From contig JAJYHI010000100.1 of assembly GCA_021784835.1 (NCBI GenBank), forward strand, positions 1-18,683: a stretch of 18,683 nt of DNA. The letters are read 5' to 3'. Within the stretch, counting starts at the first letter, position 1; every line of letters starts with the position of its first letter. A program made the translations under genes and the position numbers. The notes under the pieces are model-generated. The model was not told the DNA's origin. It ran no database searches and saw only the letters and a program-made list of their open reading frames with translations. The stretch comes from a bacterium (GTDB taxonomy: Bacteria; SZUA-79; Acidulodesulfobacterales; Acidulodesulfobacteraceae). Of the stretch, positions 12,237 through 18,683 are shown piece by piece.

Positions 12237-14609
12237 ATGGATAATGAATTTTTTGCTCCAGGATGGCCAGGGATACCGGGCAGGTGGACAGGAGCCAATA
12301 AAAGCTGCGTAGGGACGGCTTTTAACGGGAGTTCCGTCTGGTTCACAATGTCTCACGGTATTCTAAATGAAGTCTATTCGCCGAGAGAAGACGAGGCGGC
12401 AATCCGCGACCTTGGTTTTGTGGTAACGGCGGACGACGGTTTTTTTTCGGAAGAAAAAAGGCATGCTAAACATTCCCCTTCCCTTATTTATACGGGGATA
12501 CCGGCATATCACATTGAGAGCGTCTGCGAAAAAGGATATTATCGCATCGAAAAGGATATTATCGCCGACACTAAAAGGTCGGTAGTTCTGATAAGGGGGA
12601 AATTTACTCCGTTAAAACCAGGCAATTACAGGCTATATGCAATCACCGCATCGCATATAGGCAATCACGGCGCAGGCAATACTGCATGGTTAGATGAATT
12701 TAAAGGAAAAACGGGGCTTTTTGCTTCACGTCACAAAACCTCTTTATGCCTTATGAATGAAGAAGGTTTTAAAGCTTGTTCTGTCGGTTTTGTCGGTTTT
12801 TCGGACGGCTGGCAGGATTTAAAGAAAAACGGAAAACTTACGTCAGTCTATAAAAGGGCTGAAAACGGCAATGTTGCGCTAACGGGAGAAATGATGCTTA
12901 ATAAAGACGGCTCTTTTCTGCTGGCGCTTGGATTCGGACGAAATCCTTCAGAAGCGGCGCTTCAATCGATAGCCTCTATAAACGAGGGTTTTGAGAAAAT
13001 TCTCGAATCATATTCCGGCGAGTGGCGGGAATTCTGGCAAAAACAAAAGCCTGTTTTTTATGCCGAAAAACACGAGCTTTTTTCTATAAGCGCAATGGTA
13101 ATATTGATTCACCGGTCTAAATATATTCCGGGGGCGGTTCTTGCCAGTCTTGCCGTGCCGTGGGGTTTTTCAAAAGGAGACGGCGACCTCGGAGGCTATC
13201 ATCTTATTTGGCCCCGCGATATGGTTCAGTCCGCAGGCGGGCTTATCGCCGCAAATATTAAATCTGAAATTTTAAATATGCTTATATATTTTGAATCTAC
13301 TCAGGAATCCGACGGTCATTGGCCTCAAAATATGTGGATTGACGGCTTTCCATACTGGAACGGTATTCAAATGGATGAAACCGCCCTGCCGGTGTTGCTT
13401 TTAGACCTTGCCCGCAGGGAAACGGCTATTTTAGAAAGCGATATTAACCGTTTTTGGCCTATGGTAAAAAAAGCCCTTGCTTATATCGTAAAGAACGGTC
13501 CCGTTACGCAGCAGGATAGATGGGAAGAAAACGGCGGTTATACCCCTTTTACCATTGCGGCAGAAATTTCCGCACTTATAATCGGAGCCGAACTTGCGGA
13601 ATTAGCCGGCGAATCCGTTTTTGCTCCTTATTTATTAGAAACGGCGGATTCGTGGTATTCATGCATAGACCGCTGGCTTTACGTAAAAGGAGGGGAGCTT
13701 GCCGATAAAGCGGGCGTTGAAGGTTTTTACGTCAGGGTTACTCCGCCCGATTTTGAAGAAGGCGACGATGTTATATGCATTAAAAACCGTCCGCCCGCAT
13801 CATGTTATCCTCATATATCTTCCGTAGTTTGTACGGATGCCCTTGCTTTAGTTCGTTTTGGGTTAAGGAGAGCGGACGATAAAAGGATAGTCGATACGGT
13901 AAGGGTTATAGATACAATGCTTAAAATGGAAACGCCTTCCGGTCCATGTTGGCATAGATATAATGGGGACGGTTACGGCGAACATCAAGACGGAAGCCCT
14001 TTCGACGGTACAGGCAGGGGACGGCTGTGGCCTCTTCTCACCGGCGAGCGGGGACATTACAGCGTTGCCTTAGGAGATATTGAAGAAGCAAAACGCCTGC
14101 TAAAAACGATGGAAGGCTTTGCCGACGGCATCGGTCTTTTTCCCGAACAAGTATGGGATAGCAGAGATATACCGGAGCGCGGACTTTTCTTTGGACGTCC
14201 GTCCGGTTCGGCTATGCCTTTAGTATGGGCGCATGCCGAATATTTAAAACTTATCCGTTCTATTACCGAAAAAAGAGTATTTGACATGCCTCCGCAGACC
14301 GTTTTACGTTATCTTAAGAACGGATTAACGTCTAATATTATGCAATGGCGCTTTAATCATAAACTGCATAAAATCCCTGCCGGAAAAAAATTACGCATTG
14401 AAACGCTTTCCCATGCTTTAGTTCACTGGACGAGCGACGGATGGCGCACAGTTAACGATGCAGAGGTAAAAAATTCAGGGCTTGGAGTTTTTTATACCGA
14501 TTTGCCGACGGAAAATTTAAAGGAAAACGATGAAATTGTTTTTACATTTTACTGGACAGATGCGGAAAAGTGGGAAAATAAGGATTTTTATGTTAAAATT
14601 AAAGATTAA
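12237..14609 (+). CDS. Glucan 1,4-alpha-glucosidase (GH15 glucoamylase)
   Basis: This 790-residue enzyme is expected to release beta-D-glucose from non-reducing ends of alpha-glucans. The N-terminal beta-sandwich domain (about 1-270, starting APGWPGIPGRWTGANKS and including TMSHGILNEVYSPREDEAAI) matches bacterial glucoamylases and glucodextranases. The catalytic (alpha/alpha)6 barrel (about 275-680) has GGYHLIWPRDM, then DRWEENGG with the expected acid Glu430, and LTGERGHY with the expected base Glu604. A C-terminal beta-rich domain (about 690-790) follows. No signal peptide is seen, so it is probably cytoplasmic and acts on glycogen or maltodextrin. GH15 also includes trehalases, a real alternative given the trehalose neighbours, but the N-terminal domain favours glucoamylase. 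No strong ribosome binding site is seen. Confidence 0.87.
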   Translation: MDNEFFAPGWPGIPGRWTGANKSCVGTAFNGSSVWFTMSHGILNEVYSPREDEAAIRDLGFVVTADDGFFSEEKRHAKHSPSLIYTGIPAYHIESVCEKGYYRIEKDIIADTKRSVVLIRGKFTPLKPGNYRLYAITASHIGNHGAGNTAWLDEFKGKTGLFASRHKTSLCLMNEEGFKACSVGFVGFSDGWQDLKKNGKLTSVYKRAENGNVALTGEMMLNKDGSFLLALGFGRNPSEAALQSIASINEGFEKILESYSGEWREFWQKQKPVFYAEKHELFSISAMVILIHRSKYIPGAVLASLAVPWGFSKGDGDLGGYHLIWPRDMVQSAGGLIAANIKSEILNMLIYFESTQESDGHWPQNMWIDGFPYWNGIQMDETALPVLLLDLARRETAILESDINRFWPMVKKALAYIVKNGPVTQQDRWEENGGYTPFTIAAEISALIIGAELAELAGESVFAPYLLETADSWYSCIDRWLYVKGGELADKAGVEGFYVRVTPPDFEEGDDVICIKNRPPASCYPHISSVVCTDALALVRFGLRRADDKRIVDTVRVIDTMLKMETPSGPCWHRYNGDGYGEHQDGSPFDGTGRGRLWPLLTGERGHYSVALGDIEEAKRLLKTMEGFADGIGLFPEQVWDSRDIPERGLFFGRPSGSAMPLVWAHAEYLKLIRSITEKRVFDMPPQTVLRYLKNGLTSNIMQWRFNHKLHKIPAGKKLRIETLSHALVHWTSDGWRTVNDAEVKNSGLGVFYTDLPTENLKENDEIVFTFYWTDAEKWENKDFYVKIKD

Positions 14610-14649
14610 ACGATAAGATTAAATAAATAAATAAATTTTGCATTTATTA

Positions 14650-14658
14650 TGATATAAT
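14650..14658 (+). promoter_or_regulatory. Candidate extended -10 promoter for the metal-efflux region
   Basis: TGA then TATAAT (14653-14658) is embedded in TATGATATAATTTTAAAT, almost the same sequence as around the aquaporin promoter. A start near 14665 would give about 112 nt of leader to the small CxxC protein gene. Confidence 0.35.
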
Positions 14659-14776
14659 TTTAAATAAAATCTAATTAAACGGAATAATTCAAACTAAGAA
14701 ATATTTTGGAGAAATGGCAAAGGTATATCTTTTGCGGGATTTGGGTAAAATTTGCAATTATGCAATATAAAATGAT

Positions 14777-15193
14777 ATGATATATATTATGAAAAAAGAG
14801 AAATCCTTTTCTGACAAAAAATATATGATTTTTTTGTTCCTTCCTCTTGCGACCATCGCCATATGTTATCTGATAGGAGCTACGGATATAAGCTATATGC
14901 TTAACGTTCCGATGATTATGTCACCAGTGCGGGTTGGAATGTCTATGAATATGAGGCAGGCGGGACAGTCGGCGGGGAAACATATGCCGTCTTTTTTAAA
15001 AACAGCAGGGCGGCATTCCAATAAGTTAAATTTGCAGTCTTGCGTGGAATGCCAGAATTTACCCGCCGCCTATCGTCTGGTCATGTTTTATTACGGCGGC
15101 ATTGTTAAAACAGTCTCGCCTAAAAGGCTATTTTATATTAAACATTTTTCTTCCGATATACCCCATCCTCCTCAAAATACTTCAGCAGTTTAA
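14777..15193 (+). CDS. Small Met-rich membrane protein with CxxC, upstream of metal efflux genes
   Basis: A 138-residue protein of no recognised family. A second possible start is the ATG at 14789 (134 residues), and neither start has a Shine-Dalgarno sequence. A hydrophobic segment (about 17-35) acts as signal anchor or signal peptide. It is followed by a Met-rich stretch (Met41, 46, 48, 55, 57, 59 and 70), a CVEC motif (Cys89, Cys92), His69, His80, His123 and His130, and a Pro-rich tail. Met clusters and CxxC pairs are typical of periplasmic copper or silver ligands, which agrees with the Cus-like genes 210 nt downstream. Metal binding is inference. The lack of any homologue I recognise makes the gene call itself less certain than its neighbours. 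Confidence 0.55.
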   Translation: MIYIMKKEKSFSDKKYMIFLFLPLATIAICYLIGATDISYMLNVPMIMSPVRVGMSMNMRQAGQSAGKHMPSFLKTAGRHSNKLNLQSCVECQNLPAAYRLVMFYYGGIVKTVSPKRLFYIKHFSSDIPHPPQNTSAV

Positions 15194-15257
15194 ATTGCAT
15201 TAAAATCAAGTTTCAAACAAACCGTACATTATATTCATAAAATATAAATTTTATTAA

Positions 15258-15295
15258 TTAACCGGAAGCAGTCGGCTATAATTTTATCCGGTTAA
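15258..15295. promoter_or_regulatory. Perfect 9-bp inverted repeat flanking a TATAAT, possible operator
   Basis: TTAACCGGA (15258-15266) and TCCGGTTAA (15287-15295) are exact inverted copies, 20 nt apart, with TATAAT at 15277-15282 between them. No T-run follows, so it is not a typical terminator. Its location before the efflux genes suits an operator for a dimeric, perhaps metal-responsive, regulator. No regulator gene lies in the window. Confidence 0.4.
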
Positions 15296-15303
15296 ATATC
15301 TTA

Positions 15304-15312
15304 TGCTATACT
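15304..15312 (+). promoter_or_regulatory. Candidate extended -10 promoter for the TolC-family gene
   Basis: TGC then TATACT (15307-15312) forms an extended -10 box just downstream of the inverted repeat. A start near 15319 gives a leader of about 84 nt to the ATG at 15403. Confidence 0.35.
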
Positions 15313-15402
15313 CGCATGTATATTAAGATGCATATAAATATAGATTTAAAATGAGCATAATTTAATTATCCCAAGTTAAAAAATTTAAGAGGTTATTCAG
15401 TT

Positions 15403-16719
15403 ATGAAAAAAACTTTTACAGTTTTAACCGTTTTAACGGTGCTAACGGCTTTTACCGTCTCGGTTTTTATTGTTATTAATCCGGTCGATAAATCTTACGG
15501 ATATAATCATCAAAAGCATAAAAGGAAAACGGCAAATATTTTACCGCTGAGCATTCTTATAAAAAATGCCTTGAAAAATCCCCATATAGCTTCGTCCGTT
15601 CTGAAAACCGAAGGACGCATGGAAGAAATAGCGATTGCAAAAGCCCTTCCGGAGCCGGTGGCGGGAATAGGGTTTACGGATGCAAACGGATTTAATAATC
15701 CCGGAATCGGAGTCAATTCGATGAGCGATATAGGCTTGAGTATAAGCCAGAAGATACCTTTTCCTTCGAAACTAGGAACAAAAAGCCAAATAAATAAGTA
15801 TTCTTATATGTCGTCAAAAGCAAAAACAATGGCTTTAAAAATCGATACAGCTTATCTGGTCAAGGAAAGCTATTATAATCTCGCCTTGTTAGAAAAACAG
15901 ATTGCCGTAGTTAAATATAACAGGCTGCTTTTAAATCTAATACTGAAGGATATTTCCCAAAAATACGGCACGGGAACCGTTTCCGCTCCGGCTTATATCA
16001 GGACTATGCTGGAAGAGGCGGCGTTAAAATCGGAATTGTATTCGCTGAACAATGTTAAAGCTAAATTAATTTATTTATTGAGCGAACTGACCGGGTTTGA
16101 GCCTTCATATATTAAATCTCGCAGAGCCGTCCTGCCGAAAATAAAAGAGGCAGGAAAGGGGGCGGAAACAAAAAAAGATATCAAAACGGCGTATAAATAT
16201 AATCCGGAATTAAAATCTTTAAAATATCTCGTCAAAAAATCCGATTACGAAACCGCTTATGCTAAAGAATCGTATCTCCCTGATTTTTACCTCAAAGCCG
16301 GTTACGGAGACAGATATTCGATGGTTCCCGTTTTGTCGGCTTCCGTCGGGTTATCCCTGCCCGTATATTTTAATTCGTATCAGAAACCTTTGATAAATAA
16401 AGCAGAAAAAGACAAACTTTCTTCTATTTACGCTCTCAGCTGGGAAAGGTTGCAAATTATAAAAAACATCGGCGTTTATGCGAAAGATCTGCGGATAAAC
16501 AAAAACAATTTTAAATTGTATGAAAATTTGTATGTTCCGGAAGCAAAACTTCTTTTTAAAGCCGAAATATCATCTTTCGGAACTGGGAGGTCGTCCGCAT
16601 TTTCACTCTTAGACAGTTTCAGAAAATTAATCGATTCGGAATTTAAAAGGGATATATATAATGCAAAATATTATATAGACAAATCCCGCCTCGAACAGAT
16701 TATGGGGAAAATACGATAA
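15403..16719 (+). CDS. TolC-family outer membrane efflux protein (CusC-like)
   Basis: A 438-residue outer membrane factor that would form the exit duct of a tripartite metal pump. A signal peptide of about 34 residues carries a low-complexity Thr/Val/Leu run (TVLTVLTVLTAFTVSVF). The mature protein shows the two-fold OEP repeat: helical hairpins with Ala/Leu/Lys heptads and beta strands near NGFNNPGIGVNSMSDIGLSI (first half) and YLKAGYGDRYSMVPVLSASVGLSLP (second half). There is no lipobox Cys, unlike E. coli CusC. AGAGG at 15388-15392 serves the ATG. The gene lies 37 nt upstream of the adaptor. CusC-like is inferred from its neighbours; the sequence itself only shows the TolC superfamily. Confidence 0.83.
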   Translation: MKKTFTVLTVLTVLTAFTVSVFIVINPVDKSYGYNHQKHKRKTANILPLSILIKNALKNPHIASSVLKTEGRMEEIAIAKALPEPVAGIGFTDANGFNNPGIGVNSMSDIGLSISQKIPFPSKLGTKSQINKYSYMSSKAKTMALKIDTAYLVKESYYNLALLEKQIAVVKYNRLLLNLILKDISQKYGTGTVSAPAYIRTMLEEAALKSELYSLNNVKAKLIYLLSELTGFEPSYIKSRRAVLPKIKEAGKGAETKKDIKTAYKYNPELKSLKYLVKKSDYETAYAKESYLPDFYLKAGYGDRYSMVPVLSASVGLSLPVYFNSYQKPLINKAEKDKLSSIYALSWERLQIIKNIGVYAKDLRINKNNFKLYENLYVPEAKLLFKAEISSFGTGRSSAFSLLDSFRKLIDSEFKRDIYNAKYYIDKSRLEQIMGKIR

Positions 16720-16756
16720 AAATTAAAGAAATTAAGTAAATTAAGGAGTTAATTAA

Positions 16757-17947
16757 ATGAAAATTTTAAAAAATGCTAAAAATATATCGATATTTTTAGC
16801 CGCCTTCGTTCTCGGCGGCGTTGTTACGGTTATATTTTTAAAAAATACCGGCATATTTACCGGAAGGAAGCAGATTTCCGCCGAAAAGGGCGTAATCGCA
16901 AAACCAAAACCTAAGATGAAAATGGTTAAGGGTGGGGTAATGGTAAGCACGATTCAAAGACAGCTTTACGGCATAAAAGTCGGAAAAGCAAAATTAATAA
17001 AATTGACGAGAAAAATTAAAACTATAGGCGAGGTTGCTTACAGCGTTCCTTTAGAAAAAACCGTAACATTAAAATACGGCGGTTACGTCAAAAACCTTTT
17101 TATAAATAAACCGGGTATGAGCGTTTATAAGGGAGAGCCCCTTTTTACCGTTTATAGCCCGGAGTTAGTCAATAGCGAAAAGGATTTTATGCTTGCTTAT
17201 AAAAATTATATAAAATTAAAAAAATCAGGTTTTAATTTCGGAATAAAAGAGGCCAAAGCCTTTTTAAATTCTTCGGCTTTCAGGCTCAAACAGTTCGGCA
17301 TTACAAACGGACAGCTGAATTCGATAAAGAACGGAAGATTAGTTTTAACCGATACTACCGTTTACTCGCCGGTAAACGGCGTTTTCTTGAAAAAATCTAT
17401 TTTTTCCGGAAGTTATTTTAACGCGGGACAGCCGCTTTATAAACTGGCAGGACTGAGCCGCGTATGGATGAATATATGGGCCTATGAAAAAGATATGCCT
17501 TTCGTAAAAACGGGGGAAACGGTAAAGATGAGATTTAACGCCTATCCCGGACAGGTATTTTACGGCAGGGTTTCGTTTATTTATCCTTATCTTGCCGGCA
17601 AAAAAAGGGTTGACGAGGTCAGGCTCGTTTTTAACAATTCAAACGGCGAAATAAAACCCGGTATGTACGGAAATGCCGAAATTATGATTAAAAGTAAAAA
17701 GACACTTGCGGTTCCTACGTCCGCCGTTCTTATAACCGGGGCAAAACCGCTGGTTTTCGTTTATAAAGGAAAAGGATATTTTGTGCCGGAATATGTCGTT
17801 ATAGGGACAAGATACGGCGGTTACTATCCGGTAATATCCGGCTTAAAAGACGGCGAAAGAATCGTCGTATCGGGAACATTCCTTATGTCGAGCGATTCTA
17901 ATCTGTCGCAGACTACCGGTTCTATGGCGGGAATGCCCGGAATGTAA
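16757..17947 (+). CDS. cusB: RND efflux periplasmic adaptor subunit (CusB-like)
   Basis: A 396-residue membrane fusion protein that would link the inner-membrane pump to the outer membrane duct. A single N-terminal anchor (about 9-28) is followed by split lipoyl halves around GGYVKNLFINKPGMSVYKGE (108-127) and VYSPVNGVFLKKS (about 205-217). A short helical hairpin lies between them, then the beta-barrel (SRVWMNIWAYEKDM). The TVYSPEL turn and IRVVSG-like end (DGERIVVSGTFLMSSDS) are typical of CusB/CzcB. The C-terminus is Met-rich (SMAGMPGM), consistent with copper or silver handling. AAGGAG at 16742-16747 precedes the ATG. Metal specificity is inferred from the CusA-like partner and Met content. 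Confidence 0.87.
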   Translation: MKILKNAKNISIFLAAFVLGGVVTVIFLKNTGIFTGRKQISAEKGVIAKPKPKMKMVKGGVMVSTIQRQLYGIKVGKAKLIKLTRKIKTIGEVAYSVPLEKTVTLKYGGYVKNLFINKPGMSVYKGEPLFTVYSPELVNSEKDFMLAYKNYIKLKKSGFNFGIKEAKAFLNSSAFRLKQFGITNGQLNSIKNGRLVLTDTTVYSPVNGVFLKKSIFSGSYFNAGQPLYKLAGLSRVWMNIWAYEKDMPFVKTGETVKMRFNAYPGQVFYGRVSFIYPYLAGKKRVDEVRLVFNNSNGEIKPGMYGNAEIMIKSKKTLAVPTSAVLITGAKPLVFVYKGKGYFVPEYVVIGTRYGGYYPVISGLKDGERIVVSGTFLMSSDSNLSQTTGSMAGMPGM

Positions 17948-17984
17948 AAGATAGAAATTGCGATTATTCCAGCGGTTCATAAAC

Positions 17985-18072
17985 TCTGGATTCCCGCTTT
18001 CGCGGGAATGACACCCGTTGGATGAAAAGTTAAATCCTCGTAAAGTCATTCCCGCGAAAGCGGGAATCCAGA
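17985..18072. repeat. dRS3-like inverted repeat pair between adaptor and pump genes
   Basis: The arms 17985-18012 and 18045-18072 are perfect 28-bp inverted copies with a 32-nt spacer. Each arm contains ATTCCCG-N6-CGGGAAT, itself a hairpin, as in the dRS3/NIME class of dispersed repeats known in Neisseria and seen in many other genomes. The 165-nt gap in which it lies is far larger than the 37 nt before the adaptor gene, so it looks like an insertion within the operon. Transcribed, it would form a long stem that could affect cusA expression or mRNA stability. Confidence 0.85.
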
Positions 18073-18112
18073 AAATAAATTTCTTTTGCAAAATTAAAGA
18101 GGGAGAATACCT

Positions 18113-18683
18113 ATGATAAATAAAATAATAGATTACTGCATAAACAATAAGTTCCTCGTTTTTGTTTTTATGCTGTTTTTAGGGTTAGGCGGGGTATATG
18201 CCGTTTACAATATCAGGCTGAACGCTCTTCCCGATATAGCGCCTTCAGAGGTTATCATTAAAACGGTTTGGCCGGGACAGCCGCCGAACATAGTCCAGCT
18301 TCAGGTAACCTACCCTATAGAGTCCTCGCTTATTTCCGCTCCAAAAGTTAAAGAGGTGAGAGGAAATTCTATGTACGGCACATCTTTCGTTACGGTCGTA
18401 TTTAAAAGAGGGACCTCGTTAGGATGGGCGAGAGCGCAGATACTGACATATCTTTCTCAGGCAAAAAAACTGCTTCCTCCAGGCGTTTCCCCGGTTTTAA
18501 GTCCTTACGCAAACGGAGTGGACTGGGTTTACCAGTATGCGATAATAGACAAAGCGCATAACCAGAGTTTAGCCGATTTATATTCCTATCAGGAGTATTT
18601 CCTGAGATATGCCTTAGAAACCGTGCCGGGAGTAGCGCAGGTTGCGACTTACGGCGGCTGGAATAAAGAGTATCAGATTACTA
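18113..18683 (+). CDS. cusA: CusA-like heavy-metal RND efflux pump, N-terminal fragment
   Basis: The first 190 codons of a large RND transporter, cut by the window edge (family length about 1040). After a cytoplasmic N-terminus comes TM1 (about 14-33), then the porter domain with LNALPDIAPSEVIIKT, WPGQPPNIV and QVTYPIESSL. It continues VRGNSMYGTSFVTVVF, GTSLGWARAQIL, PPGVSPVLSPYANGVDWVYQ and VPGVAQVATYGG. These follow E. coli CusA (PDLSDVQVIIKT, YPGQAP, VTYPL, VRGYSFFGDSYV, LPAGV) and point to the HME subfamily that exports Cu(I)/Ag(I). A divalent-cation CzcA is the alternative. AGAGGGAG at 18098-18105 precedes the ATG. The deciding metal-site Met residues lie beyond the window. Confidence 0.9.
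   Translation, partial: MINKIIDYCINNKFLVFVFMLFLGLGGVYAVYNIRLNALPDIAPSEVIIKTVWPGQPPNIVQLQVTYPIESSLISAPKVKEVRGNSMYGTSFVTVVFKRGTSLGWARAQILTYLSQAKKLLPPGVSPVLSPYANGVDWVYQYAIIDKAHNQSLADLYSYQEYFLRYALETVPGVAQVATYGGWNKEYQIT

Noticed and set aside
12531..12566. Direct repeat AAAGGATATTATCGC at 20-bp spacing inside the GH15 gene.
   Set aside because: The spacing is not a multiple of three, the two copies are read in different frames, and the protein matches the family across it, so it appears to be chance.
13520..13708. Plus-strand frame with many Arg and Cys inside the GH15 gene.
   Set aside because: It is an out-of-frame reading of the conserved catalytic region of GH15.
17843..18091. Minus-strand open frame of 82 codons spanning the end of the cusB-like gene and the inverted repeat.
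   Set aside because: Much of it is translated dRS3-like repeat (IPAFAGMT / RESGNPE), a well-known source of spurious small proteins, and the rest is the antisense of a real gene.
1..18683. CRISPR array, transposase or IS element.
   Set aside because: No regularly spaced direct repeats with unique spacers and no transposase or integrase motif were found on either strand.

Overview
The window is about 18.7 kb of low-GC (roughly 35-40 %), gene-dense bacterial chromosome. A Gram-negative host is indicated by an outer-membrane beta-barrel protein ending in Phe and by a TolC/adaptor/RND tripartite efflux set. The gene mix (htpX, rpe, a yqeY homologue, TreT with DUF5752, GH15 glucoamylase) and the style of the intergenic repeats would suit a deltaproteobacterial-type lineage. 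That placement is inference; nothing here identifies a species. Candidate promoters are mostly TATAAT boxes, several with an extended TGn. I saw no convincing rho-independent terminators.

Region 1 (1-4090) is housekeeping. It holds the C-terminus of ScpB, htpX, rpe with a TTG start, and a complete tRNA-Pro(CGG). Next comes a small insertion-like segment with a BrnT/BrnA toxin-antitoxin pair, closed by a degenerate copy of the 3' part of the same tRNA. A small unknown gene and a YqeY-family gene follow.

Region 2 (4090-14610) is an osmotic-adaptation and trehalose island. After a secreted beta-barrel protein comes otsB on the minus strand. Across a very AT-rich divergent spacer, otsA, an MscS-type channel, a DUF5752 protein and treT run as one probable operon (otsA-mscS gap 17 nt, mscS-DUF5752 overlap 29 nt). 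They are followed by an aquaporin-family channel, a glucose-1-dehydrogenase-like SDR and a cytoplasmic GH15 glucoamylase. Two trehalose routes are encoded side by side: OtsA/OtsB through trehalose-6-phosphate, and TreT from NDP-glucose plus free glucose. GH15 could release the glucose that TreT and the dehydrogenase use. MscS and the aquaporin would handle turgor release and water or small-solute flux.

Region 3 (14610-18683) is a heavy-metal (Cus-like) efflux operon. It contains a small Met-rich CxxC membrane protein, a TolC-family outer membrane factor, a CusB-like adaptor and the start of a CusA-like RND pump cut by the window edge. A perfect 28-bp-arm inverted repeat of the dRS3-like class lies between adaptor and pump.

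The points most worth following are the internal duplication in the DUF5752 protein beside TreT, the tRNA-flanked toxin-antitoxin insertion, the unusual aquaporin NPV motif, and the candidate regulatory repeats.
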